Source of the DNA: Crassaminicella profunda
GTDB lineage: Bacteria; Bacillota; Clostridia; Peptostreptococcales; Thermotaleaceae
Assembly (NCBI RefSeq): GCF_019884785.1
Contig: NZ_CP082326.1
Span: 248,001-312,000 of the forward strand
Direction: 5' to 3'
DNA: 64,000 bases
The position numbers and the translations under genes were made by a program. Below, piece after piece: positions 9,121-16,962 of the stretch (the stretch's first letter is position 1; the number at the start of each line of letters is the position of its first letter). A model generated the notes under the pieces. The model worked only from the letters and a program-made list of their open reading frames with translations, searched no databases and was not told the origin of the DNA.

Positions 9121-9819
9121 ATGGAACTTTTAGAAGTGAAAAATGTGACGAAAAAATATATTACGAAAAAAGCTTTAGATGGTTTGAATATAACTATAGA
9201 AACAGGAAAAATATACGGATTGTTAGGACCGAATGGTAGTGGAAAAACAACCTTGATGAAAATGATAGCAGGGCTACTTCAGCCAACTAGTGGAGAAATT
9301 TATATGATGGAAAAGAGAATAGGCACAGAAACAAAGAAAATGATTTCTTATATGCCAACAAGTAACCATCTTCCTAAATGGATGAAAATAAAAGTATGTA
9401 TAAAGTATTTTGATGATATGTTTGAAGATTTTCATCAAGAAAAGGCAAAAGAAATCATTACTTTTATGGGACTAAATGAAGATCAAAAGGTAGGAGCTTT
9501 GTCTACTGGAATGCTTGGAAGATTGAAGCTTAGCTTGGTTCTTTCAAGGGATGCAAAATTATATATTTTAGATGAACCATTGAATGGGATAGATCCAGTA
9601 TCTCGAGAAAAAATTATGGAGACTATTTTAAATGCTTGTGACGAAGAAAAAACATTGATTATTTCAAGTCATTTAGTGAAGGAATTGGAGAGAATTTTAG
9701 ATGAAGTGATCTTTATAGATAAGGGAAATGTGGCATTAGCAGGAAATGCAGAAGATTTTAGAATTCAAAAGGGAATGTCTATTGATGAATTGTATAGGGA
9801 GGTATATCAAGATGCTTAA
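9121..9819 (+). CDS. ABC transporter ATP-binding protein
   Basis: A 232-residue ATPase of the small exporter/YtrB type. The Walker A GPNGSGKTT is at ~residues 37-45. The signature region reads LSTGMLGRLKLSL instead of a canonical LSGGQ, as is common in this group. Walker B is LYILDEPLNGIDP and the H-loop is IISSHL. It energises the membrane protein encoded next. The start has GGAGGAG 6 bp upstream. The stop overlaps the start of the permease gene, which points to translational coupling. The substrate is unknown. Confidence 0.9.
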   Translation: MELLEVKNVTKKYITKKALDGLNITIETGKIYGLLGPNGSGKTTLMKMIAGLLQPTSGEIYMMEKRIGTETKKMISYMPTSNHLPKWMKIKVCIKYFDDMFEDFHQEKAKEIITFMGLNEDQKVGALSTGMLGRLKLSLVLSRDAKLYILDEPLNGIDPVSREKIMETILNACDEEKTLIISSHLVKELERILDEVIFIDKGNVALAGNAEDFRIQKGMSIDELYREVYQDA

Positions 9820-10549
9820 ATTAATGAAGTATGAATGGATGAGTCGTTGGAAATTTTTCTTAGGAGGAATAATCTTATTAACATTACTTAACTTTTATAT
9901 TGTAACAAATTCAACTACAAATATTGACCCTAGAGTGTTTGGAATTACATCAATAGTTATTTTTGTAGCAGGAATTGTTTTGATGGTAGACCATATAGGT
10001 AGAATGTATAATAGTTTATTCAAAGAAACAGGCTATTTACTATTTACTACACCTTTAAGTGGATATAAAATTTTAGGAGGAAAAATCATCACTGTAATAG
10101 CAGAATGTTTAGGACTTTCATTATATGGGATATTAATAACATTTATAGATTATAAAATCCTTTCAAGAAAAATTCCTGAGTGGCAAATTGATGCGAATAT
10201 CCCTAGCGAAGCGATTATTATGATTTTTAAGTTTTTTCTAGCTTGTTTATTAGGATATATCATATTTTTATTAATGACTTATCTTTCAGCTGTATTGGCA
10301 AAGAGTTTATTTTCTGTTTTTAAATATGGAAAATTATTATCTTTTGTGTGCTTTATTATTATAGGTGAAATACTAGGGAAATTAGTAGATTTAGCAGATC
10401 GTGCTACCGCCTATTCAGTACAGATTACTACGGCTAACGGATGTGCTGTAGATTCTATTAGTAACGAATATTTTATGATAAGTATGTGTATGATTAGTTT
10501 ATTATTTATGAGTACAGGATATTTACTAGATCGAAGGATGAATTTGTAA
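9812..10549 (+). CDS. ABC transporter permease
   Basis: A 245-residue integral membrane protein with about six hydrophobic segments and the N-terminal MLKLMKYEWMSRWKFF typical of ABC-2-like permeases in YtrA operons. I chose ATG 9812 because AGGGAGG lies 9-10 bp before it and it overlaps the ATPase stop by 8 bp. The frame stays open farther upstream, but that stretch reads through the ATPase gene. It presumably forms a homodimeric exporter with the ATPase. The substrate cannot be read from the sequence. Confidence 0.85.
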   Translation: MLKLMKYEWMSRWKFFLGGIILLTLLNFYIVTNSTTNIDPRVFGITSIVIFVAGIVLMVDHIGRMYNSLFKETGYLLFTTPLSGYKILGGKIITVIAECLGLSLYGILITFIDYKILSRKIPEWQIDANIPSEAIIMIFKFFLACLLGYIIFLLMTYLSAVLAKSLFSVFKYGKLLSFVCFIIIGEILGKLVDLADRATAYSVQITTANGCAVDSISNEYFMISMCMISLLFMSTGYLLDRRMNL

Positions 10550-10608
10550 TAAAAAAATAATAAAAAAGATGGTAAGGGTATTGTATAATTAAAGATAGAA
10601 AATAAAGG

Positions 10609-10629
10609 CCTCACCCTAAATGGGTGAGG
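10609..10629 (+). terminator. Hairpin after the ABC operon
   Basis: A perfect 8-bp GC-rich stem cctcaccc/gggtgagg with a 5-nt loop, followed by ttacgtgcttt. The T-run is poor, so termination may be partial. Confidence 0.5.
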
Positions 10630-10727
10630 TTACGTGCTTTAATGGAAAACTTGGAATATAGTAGTATGAGATAACATATTTTCCATTTTCTACATAAAGA
10701 ATATAACTTTAAGAAAGGCGGGATATA

Positions 10728-12392
10728 TTGAGAAAGAAAGATATTTATATTATGATTGGTTGCTTTATTCTGTTACTTGGATTTATTTTTTCAGAACATT
10801 ATTCGTTAGCAAAGGAATATAAAGAAGGAATCCTTATTAAAGATAGTGAAAAGATTACTGAATACGAAAACTATGATGAAATTGTAAAGGTTGAAGATGA
10901 AAATGTTTATATGGATTTAAATATTCTAAACAATCATTTGAACTTATTAGTAGATTATGATGAAAATAACCAAGTTGCTGTAATTACAAGTCCTAATAAG
11001 GTCATAAGATTTTATCAAGAAAGAGAAGTAAAAGTGAATCAGCAGATGGTAAATAATATCTCGCCTATGAAGATGATTAATGGAAAGGTGTTTATACCTA
11101 TTAACCAACTAGCAGATTTATTAAAGATAAAAATCAGATTTTCACAAGAAGATAAATCTATTGTTTTAGAAAATCAATTAGAGAAAAAAATAACTGCAAA
11201 AGCAGCAAAGGATCATGTGAATGTACGAATAGAGCAAGGTACTTGGGCTATGGAGAGTGATTTATTAAAGGAAGATGAAACAATTGATATTTTAAAGGAA
11301 GATGGAGACTGGTTAAAGGTGCTAACCCCTAGAGGAAAAGTGGGATATGTACAAAAGGAAGAAGTAAAAGATATAGAAGAAAGCATGGGATTAGAAGTAA
11401 CAAATAAGCCTATCTGGAAGCCTGAAAATGAAAAAATTAATTTAACTTGGGAATATGTTTACAAAAAAGTTTCAAAAGAGGCCACTACTGGAGAATTGAA
11501 GGGATTAAATATTGTATCACCAACATGGATAGGTCTTAAAGATGCAGCAGGAAATATTAATCATAAGATCAGTAAGGATTATATTGATTGGGCAAAAAAT
11601 AGAGACCACAAGGTATGGCCATTATTTAAAAATAATTTTGATCCTGACTTAACAAATACATTTTTAAAAGATGCTATTGCAAGGGAAAAAGCAATCAATG
11701 AAGTATTAAAGCTTATAAAAGAAAATAATATGGATGGTATTAATATTGATTTTGAAAATATTTTTTTAAAGGATAAAGAAAAATTGGTCTTGTTTGTAAG
11801 AGAATTAAGTAGTGTTTTTCATGAGAATGGATTAGTTGTTTCTATGGATGTGACAGCAAAGGGTGGTAGTGAAAATTGGTCTCAATGCTATGATCGAGCT
11901 GCTTTAGGACAAGCTGTAGATTATGTTGCTTTGATGGCTTATGATGAACATTGGGGTTCAAGCCCTGTAAGTGGATCTGTAGCGTCTCTTGGATGGGTGG
12001 AAGAAATAATCAATGGTTTACTTGAAGAAGTACCATCAGAAAAGTTACTATTAGGAGTGCCTTTTTATACAAGAATATGGACGGAAACTCCATCGAAGGA
12101 TGATCCAACTAAAATGGTTGTAAAATCAAAGTCTGCAAGTATGAAAACGATCAATGAAATCCTAAAAAAAGAGAATATTACAAAAGTATGGGATGAAAAT
12201 AGTGGCCAAAATTATGTAGAGTATGTAGAAAATAATAAGGTTCGTAAAATATGGATAGAAGATGCAATCTCTATGAAAGCAAGAGTAGATCTTATTAACA
12301 AGTATAATCTTGCAGGAATTGCAAGCTGGAGAAGAGGTTTTGAGACAGAAGACATATGGAATGTAATTGATGAAAATTTGAATAAACAATAA
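10728..12392 (+). CDS. Secreted glycoside hydrolase family 18 protein with SH3-like domain
   Basis: A 554-residue exported protein. Residues 1-28 form a signal peptide or membrane anchor. Residues ~35-150 resemble the copper-amine-oxidase-N-like domain common in clostridial wall proteins. Residues ~155-215 are a bacterial SH3-like domain (HVNVRIEQGTW, LKEDGDWLKVLTPRGKVGYVQ). Residues ~240-550 form a GH18 barrel with the catalytic motif DGINIDFE (Asp336-Glu343), so Glu343 is the expected acid. The layout matches the YaaH/SleL group, which cuts N-acetylglucosamine-containing wall or spore-cortex glycan. The start is TTG, chosen for the AAAGGCGGG just upstream; the first ATG lies within the signal region. 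The gene is monocistronic between two hairpins. Confidence 0.85.
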   Translation: MRKKDIYIMIGCFILLLGFIFSEHYSLAKEYKEGILIKDSEKITEYENYDEIVKVEDENVYMDLNILNNHLNLLVDYDENNQVAVITSPNKVIRFYQEREVKVNQQMVNNISPMKMINGKVFIPINQLADLLKIKIRFSQEDKSIVLENQLEKKITAKAAKDHVNVRIEQGTWAMESDLLKEDETIDILKEDGDWLKVLTPRGKVGYVQKEEVKDIEESMGLEVTNKPIWKPENEKINLTWEYVYKKVSKEATTGELKGLNIVSPTWIGLKDAAGNINHKISKDYIDWAKNRDHKVWPLFKNNFDPDLTNTFLKDAIAREKAINEVLKLIKENNMDGINIDFENIFLKDKEKLVLFVRELSSVFHENGLVVSMDVTAKGGSENWSQCYDRAALGQAVDYVALMAYDEHWGSSPVSGSVASLGWVEEIINGLLEEVPSEKLLLGVPFYTRIWTETPSKDDPTKMVVKSKSASMKTINEILKKENITKVWDENSGQNYVEYVENNKVRKIWIEDAISMKARVDLINKYNLAGIASWRRGFETEDIWNVIDENLNKQ

Positions 12393-12424
12393 GCTAATGG
12401 CAATGCTATTAGCTTATTGTTTTA
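12386..12424 (+). terminator. Intrinsic terminator after the GH18 gene
   Basis: A perfect 13-bp stem (acaataagctaat/attagcttattgt) followed by a T-rich tail. It overlaps the last codons. Confidence 0.9.
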
Positions 12425-12434
12425 TATAGAAACA

Positions 12435-12463
12435 TTGACTTAAAAGAATTTTCAGTTTATAAT
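12435..12463 (+). promoter_or_regulatory. Sigma-A promoter of the aspartate kinase gene
   Basis: TTGACT, a 17-bp spacer, then a perfect TATAAT (12458-12463). A partial CodY-like motif (AATTTTCAG, 12447-12455) lies in the spacer, but its right half does not match the consensus. Confidence 0.75.
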
Positions 12464-12492
12464 ATTGATATTTATTCAAATAATGTCGATAG

Positions 12493-12510
12493 ATATTCAA
12501 TTTTGAATAT
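12493..12510 (+). repeat. Inverted repeat in the aspartate kinase leader
   Basis: ATATTCAA-TT-TTGAATAT, a perfect 8-bp dyad about 30 bp after the -10 box. It could be an operator or a weak hairpin; I do not recognise the binding protein. Confidence 0.4.
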
Positions 12511-12553
12511 GAAAATTTCATGAGATATTTATAAATTAGGGGGAAATGTAAAA

Positions 12554-13867
12554 ATGGATATAAAAGTAGCAAAATTTGGAGGATCTTCGGTAGCAGATGC
12601 AAACCAATTCAGAAAGGTGAGAGATATTGTCTTAGCAGATGAGTCTAGGCGCTATATTGTTCCATCAGCTCCTGGAAAGAGATATGGAGGAGATTATAAA
12701 ATAACAGATTTACTTTATCTATGTCATGCTCATGTTCAGCATTCTGTTCCTTTTGATCAAATGTTTGATATGATTAGAGATCGATATTTGGGAATTGTTG
12801 ATGAACTTAATTTAACTATTGAATTAGAGCCTTATCTTGAGGAGATAAAGGAAAAAATAGCAAAAGGCGCATCGGTAGATTATACTGCCAGTAGAGGAGA
12901 ATATTTGAATGGACTGATTTTAGCTAATTTATTGGATTATACTTTTATAGATCCTAAGGATATGATTCTATTCGATGAATTTGGTGCTTTAGATGCAGAG
13001 AAGACAAAAGAACTTGTAGAAAAATGTTTAATGGAACATAAGTGTGCAGTGATTCCAGGATTTTATGGAGCTATGGCTAATGGAGATATCAAAACTTTTT
13101 CTAGAGGAGGTTCTGATATTACAGGTTCTATTGTGGCACAGGCAGTAGGGGCGAAAGTTTATGAAAATTGGACGGATGTTTCTGGATTTTTGATGGCAGA
13201 TCCACGTATAGTAGAAAATCCAAAGCAAATTGAAAAAATCACCTATCAAGAGTTGAGAGAACTTTCTTACATGGGTGCAACTGTTTTACATGAAGAAGCT
13301 GTTTTTCCTGTTAGAGAAGCAGGAATTCCAATTAATGTTAGAAATACCAATGAACCTGATAATAGAGGAACCATGATTATAAGAGATAAAGAAAGTATTC
13401 ATTCTGATACCATAACAGGGATAGCAGGAAGAAAGGATTTTACCGTTATTGCTATTCAAAAAAATAGAATGAATGCAGATATTAGTTTCGTTAGAAGGAT
13501 TCTTTCTATTTTAGAAGTCAATAGTGTACCTGTTGAGCATCTTCCATCAGGTATTGATAATATATCCATCGTGATAGATGATGCCTATTTAGATAATAAG
13601 TTAAACAAAATTGTAAAAGAAATACGAGAACAATGTAAGCCTGATTCCATAGAGGTGTATCCAAATATGGCACTTATTGCTACTGTTGGACATGGAATGG
13701 TATATACAAGAGGGGTTGCAGCTAAGTTATTTGCTTCTTTAGCTGAAGATAATATTAATATCCGAATGATTGATCAAGGCTCTAGTGAGATTAATATAAT
13801 CGTGGGTGTTGAAACGAATGATTTTGAAAAAGCTGTACAAGCTATTTACGATGGATTTGTGGAATAA
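12554..13867 (+). CDS. Aspartate kinase
   Basis: A 437-residue monofunctional aspartokinase (L-aspartate + ATP to 4-aspartyl phosphate), the first step towards lysine, threonine and methionine. The N-terminal kinase signature KFGGSSVADANQF is at residues 7-19, with TFSRGGSDITGSI around 180-195. Two C-terminal ACT domains (from ~residue 300: FTVIAIQKNRMN..., then ALIATVGHGM...GVAAKLFASL) should give feedback control by an amino acid, though which one cannot be told. The start follows AGGGGGAAATG. It has its own promoter and no biosynthetic neighbours, so it is probably regulated alone. Confidence 0.93.
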   Translation: MDIKVAKFGGSSVADANQFRKVRDIVLADESRRYIVPSAPGKRYGGDYKITDLLYLCHAHVQHSVPFDQMFDMIRDRYLGIVDELNLTIELEPYLEEIKEKIAKGASVDYTASRGEYLNGLILANLLDYTFIDPKDMILFDEFGALDAEKTKELVEKCLMEHKCAVIPGFYGAMANGDIKTFSRGGSDITGSIVAQAVGAKVYENWTDVSGFLMADPRIVENPKQIEKITYQELRELSYMGATVLHEEAVFPVREAGIPINVRNTNEPDNRGTMIIRDKESIHSDTITGIAGRKDFTVIAIQKNRMNADISFVRRILSILEVNSVPVEHLPSGIDNISIVIDDAYLDNKLNKIVKEIREQCKPDSIEVYPNMALIATVGHGMVYTRGVAAKLFASLAEDNINIRMIDQGSSEINIIVGVETNDFEKAVQAIYDGFVE

Positions 13868-13918
13868 AGTTAAAGTTAAAGCTAAAGTTAAAGGAAAACT
13901 TTATATAGGTAATTATAT

Positions 13919-13957
13919 TTAAAGTTGAAGTTTATGTAAAACTTCAACTTTGTTTTT
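13919..13957 (+). terminator. Intrinsic terminator after aspartate kinase
   Basis: Stem aaagttgaagttt/aaacttcaacttt with a short loop and a following T-rich tail. A short degenerate direct repeat of agttaa/agctaa units (about 13867-13893) precedes it. The rest of the gap to 14094 shows no other feature. Confidence 0.8.
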
Positions 13958-14093
13958 GAAATTTAGGTTATTAATGATAAATAATAGTATATCAAAAGTT
14001 AAAGTAAATGTTTATGAAGAACTTTAAGAGAGGATGTCCTAAGAAGCTATTTGGAATGAATAGTAAGATATACTATATATAAAATAACAGAGA

Positions 14094-14126
14094 ATAGAAA
14101 AGCGACCTGTGTAGGTCGCTTTTCTA
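14094..14126 (-). terminator. Intrinsic terminator of the nhaC-iadA operon
   Basis: Stem agaaaagcgacct/aggtcgcttttct with a GTGT loop, at the end of the leftward operon and overlapping the iadA stop. It can also stop rightward transcripts. Confidence 0.8.
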
Positions 14127-15266
14127 TTCATAAGTGCCTTTTACAATGACTTTCTTTTCATCAATCATAATTTTTCCATTTGCAATAACCGTATGAATAT
14201 CTAGATTTTCATCAAGAAGCAGGAGGTCTGCATCAGAATTTTCTTGAAGAACTCCCTTTTTAGGATAAATACTTAATGCTTTTGCAACATTTGATGTAAG
14301 GTAAGTAAGGGCTTCTTCAATACTGAAGTTTAGTGTGTTAACCATCTTTTTAAATTCATGGAAGATACTATTTACTTCAGATGCTCCAATTTGGGTTAAA
14401 TTTCCAAACTCATCATAGTTTGACCAGCTACCATATCCATCAGAACTCATGGTGATATTTTCTATAGGGACATTTTCTTCTTTAGCTTTTAAAATAACAT
14501 TACCAGGTGCTAGATGTTCATAGATGCCACAGGTTAAATCAATGATGCCACCTTTTTTTGCAAATTCAAAACCTTCCATTAATAATTTTTCATTTCTATT
14601 CACGTGTGTGGGTCGGATAATCTTTATAGGTACTTCTGTATTTTCAACTACATTCATGATAGGTTCTAATCCTTTATGACCATCCCCCATATGAACGACC
14701 AATATGCCACATTTTCCTGACATCATCCCTGAAACTCTTACATCAGAGGCTACTTTAGTAAGTTCATGTTCATTAATATTGGATGACCGATGATCTGAAA
14801 GGGCGATCTTTACGCCAATGACTTCATCAATAAATACAATATCCTTCTTAATAGAGCCAGTAATAGTTTTAGTAGGATACTCATAAGAACCTGTATGAAT
14901 AAAGGCAGTGATCCCTTCTTCTTTTAAAGCTTTAGCTTTTGCCAAAACATTTTCAACACATCTTGTAGTAGCATCTGTACCTAAAAGACCTACTACTGTA
15001 GTAATACCTGCCTTTGTAAGTTTAGATAGAGTGATTTCAGGAACTCTTGTTTTAAAGCTGCCTTCTCCACCTCCACCTGTAATATGCACATGTTGATCGA
15101 TAAAACCTGGTACCATTTTTTTACCTGTACCATCAATGATTTTTACTTTTTCATTGTTTAGAATAATTTCATCTTCTATTAATAAAATTTTTCCTCCACC
15201 GATGAATACATCTTTTTTCCCTAAGTATTTTGGGTCGTAAATCTCAACATTTTTTATTAATAACAT
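14124..15266 (-). CDS. iadA: Isoaspartyl (beta-aspartyl) dipeptidase
   Basis: A 380-residue amidohydrolase-superfamily enzyme that cleaves beta-aspartyl dipeptides left over from damaged proteins, releasing aspartate. The metal-site features are visible in order: PGFIDQHVHITGGGGEG (His59, His61), a lysine in GVKIALSDHRSS that should be carbamylated, His in VVHMGDGHKG, His in RPTHVNR, and the catalytic Asp in MSSDGYGS. The length matches E. coli IadA. It follows nhaC by 27 bp on the same strand, so it is co-transcribed and likely sigma-54 dependent. A cytoplasmic enzyme beside a sodium/proton antiporter suggests use of imported or recycled beta-aspartyl peptides; that link is inferred. Confidence 0.93.
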   Translation of the reverse strand: MLLIKNVEIYDPKYLGKKDVFIGGGKILLIEDEIILNNEKVKIIDGTGKKMVPGFIDQHVHITGGGGEGSFKTRVPEITLSKLTKAGITTVVGLLGTDATTRCVENVLAKAKALKEEGITAFIHTGSYEYPTKTITGSIKKDIVFIDEVIGVKIALSDHRSSNINEHELTKVASDVRVSGMMSGKCGILVVHMGDGHKGLEPIMNVVENTEVPIKIIRPTHVNRNEKLLMEGFEFAKKGGIIDLTCGIYEHLAPGNVILKAKEENVPIENITMSSDGYGSWSNYDEFGNLTQIGASEVNSIFHEFKKMVNTLNFSIEEALTYLTSNVAKALSIYPKKGVLQENSDADLLLLDENLDIHTVIANGKIMIDEKKVIVKGTYE

Positions 15267-15293
15267 GTAAGTCTACCCCTTTTATGATATTTT

Positions 15294-16712
15294 TTAATTA
15301 TTTTTTTTATTAGGATCAAGTGGTGCAATGCCTATACCTGTTAAAGCAAGGATAATTGCAAATACAATTCCCATGTAGTTAAGGACCGCCCAAGGAAGAT
15401 ACTCTAAAGTTGGGACTCCTAAAGTAGCTGCCATATAGGCTCCTGCTGCTGACCAAGGTATAAGTGGAACTAAAACGGTTCCTGAGTCTTCTAATGTTCT
15501 TGAAAGATTTTTAGGATGTAGATTCTTTTGAACAAAAACATCTTTAAATAATTCTCCTGGAAGTAATATAGATAAATAAGAACTTCCTGTAACAAAAGCT
15601 ACTGTGAAACATGAAGCGATTGTAGAAAGAACAATACCAGCAGTTGATTTTACCTTTGACATGATGGCTTGAAGAACCATATCTAACATACCTGATCTGC
15701 TGACGATTCCAGCGAATCCCATAGCACAGAAAATAAGTACAGTAGTTCCAGTAACAGAAACCACGCCACCACGGTTAATCAGTCTAGTTACTTCCCAAAT
15801 AGCTTCTCCTTCGAAACCTGTCATGGTTACATTAAAACCTTTTACAAGGGAAGTGAAACCATCTTGGAAAGTAAATCCTTGAACAAATACACCTAAAGCT
15901 ACAGAAAAAAGACTTGTTCCAAGCATAGTAGGGATGGTTGGCCACTTTCTAACAGACCCTGTAATGATAAGGAATACAGGTAAAATGAGTAATATATTCC
16001 AATCAAACATAGCATCTAATTGATTCAGCATGACACCTACTGTTTCAGGTGTATTCACATTTCCAGATGCTTTGAGTCCTACGATGAAATAAACGATTAA
16101 AGACACGATTGTAGCAGGTATAGTTGTGTATAGCATGTGTTTGATGTGTTCGTAAAGTTCACTACCAGCAGCGATAGGCGCAAGATTTGTAGTGTCTGAT
16201 AAAGGAGAGATTTTATCTCCAAAATATGCACCAGCGACGATAGCTCCTGCTGTAGCAGGTAGTGAAACGCCAAGTCCTCCTGCAATCCCCATAAGGGCAA
16301 CCCCTATAGTTCCAGCTGAACCCCATGAAGTTCCTGTAACGGTAGATACTACAGCTGTAATGATAAAAGCTGTAACTAATAAAAATTTAGGGTTTACAAT
16401 TTGAACTCCATAATAAATAATCATAGGTACTGTTCCACTGAACATCCAAGCACCAATTAAGAATCCAACACTCCATAAAATAAGTGTTGCAGGAAGAGCT
16501 TGTGCAATTTTTTCAATAATGGCTGCTTGCATTTCTTTCCAAGTATAACCTAATCCCATAGCGATTGTTCCAGCAACAAAAGCGGAAAGGATCAGCAGTG
16601 GTTCCGTTCTAAATTTAAAATGCCCATAACCAATTGCTAATGCTAAAATCATAAAAATAATAGGAATGAGTGCCTGAACCAGTGTAGGCTTCTTTTTACT
16701 TCTTTCTTTCAT
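15294..16712 (-). CDS. nhaC: Na+/H+ antiporter, NhaC family
   Basis: A 472-residue polytopic membrane protein with about 11-12 hydrophobic segments. Family motifs include GTSWGSAGTIGVALMGI, GAYFGDKISPLSDTTNLAP and the C-terminal EDSGTVLVPLIPWSAAGAYM. NhaC proteins exchange sodium for protons; some relatives exchange organic acids such as malate and lactate. The pairing with a dipeptidase and a sigma-54 activator leaves open a substrate-linked exchange role. The start ATG follows AAAGGAGGC. It is the first gene of a two-gene operon behind a sigma-54-type promoter. Confidence 0.9.
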   Translation of the reverse strand: MKERSKKKPTLVQALIPIIFMILALAIGYGHFKFRTEPLLILSAFVAGTIAMGLGYTWKEMQAAIIEKIAQALPATLILWSVGFLIGAWMFSGTVPMIIYYGVQIVNPKFLLVTAFIITAVVSTVTGTSWGSAGTIGVALMGIAGGLGVSLPATAGAIVAGAYFGDKISPLSDTTNLAPIAAGSELYEHIKHMLYTTIPATIVSLIVYFIVGLKASGNVNTPETVGVMLNQLDAMFDWNILLILPVFLIITGSVRKWPTIPTMLGTSLFSVALGVFVQGFTFQDGFTSLVKGFNVTMTGFEGEAIWEVTRLINRGGVVSVTGTTVLIFCAMGFAGIVSRSGMLDMVLQAIMSKVKSTAGIVLSTIASCFTVAFVTGSSYLSILLPGELFKDVFVQKNLHPKNLSRTLEDSGTVLVPLIPWSAAGAYMAATLGVPTLEYLPWAVLNYMGIVFAIILALTGIGIAPLDPNKKNN

Positions 16713-16750
16713 ATTAAATATCGCCTCCTTTTTTTATTGAGAATATATAA

Positions 16751-16767
16751 AGCAAGTTTTATACCAA
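16751..16767 (-). promoter_or_regulatory. Sigma-54 (-24/-12) promoter of nhaC-iadA
   Basis: On the minus strand the sequence reads TTGGTATAAAACTTGCT. It fits the TTGGCACG-n4-TTGCW pattern with the required 10-bp spacing between the GG and GC elements. The -12 element lies about 40 bp before the nhaC start. The neighbouring gene encodes a sigma-54 activator, which strongly supports the call. Confidence 0.75.
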
Positions 16768-16817
16768 CTTTTGCAATTATATGATTAAAAAAAGAGAAAT
16801 GATTTAAAGTACTAAAG

Positions 16818-16836
16818 TGAAAATCCTTATTTTTCA
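16818..16836 (-). promoter_or_regulatory. Candidate upstream activator site
   Basis: Dyad TGAAAA-n7-TTTTCA about 50-70 bp upstream of the sigma-54 promoter, in the gap between nhaC and the activator gene. The position fits an enhancer site. The motif is AT-rich and could be chance. Confidence 0.3.
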
Positions 16837-16898
16837 GAAGTTTCCTTCATTTCTACCAGTAAAAATAAAATTCAATTTATTTTTAAAAAATAATAGGA

Positions 16899-16933
16899 GT
16901 AAAAAAATAAAAACCTTTTTTTAGGTTTTTATT
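16899..16933 (-). terminator. Terminator of the sigma-54 activator gene
   Basis: A 10-bp AT-rich stem (aataaaaacc/ggtttttatt in plus-strand terms). It is followed on the minus strand by a T-run and sits 30 bp after the stop. Confidence 0.6.
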
Positions 16934-16962
16934 ATCCATTCATAGGATAAATCTATCCAAGT

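Noticed and set aside
12447-12461. CodY site at the aspartate kinase promoter
   Set aside because: The left half matches (AATTTTCAG) but the right half has four mismatches, too weak to call.
12435-12553. Lysine riboswitch before aspartate kinase
   Set aside because: The 119-nt leader lacks the conserved lysine-aptamer core and is too short. Only a promoter and an 8-bp dyad are seen.
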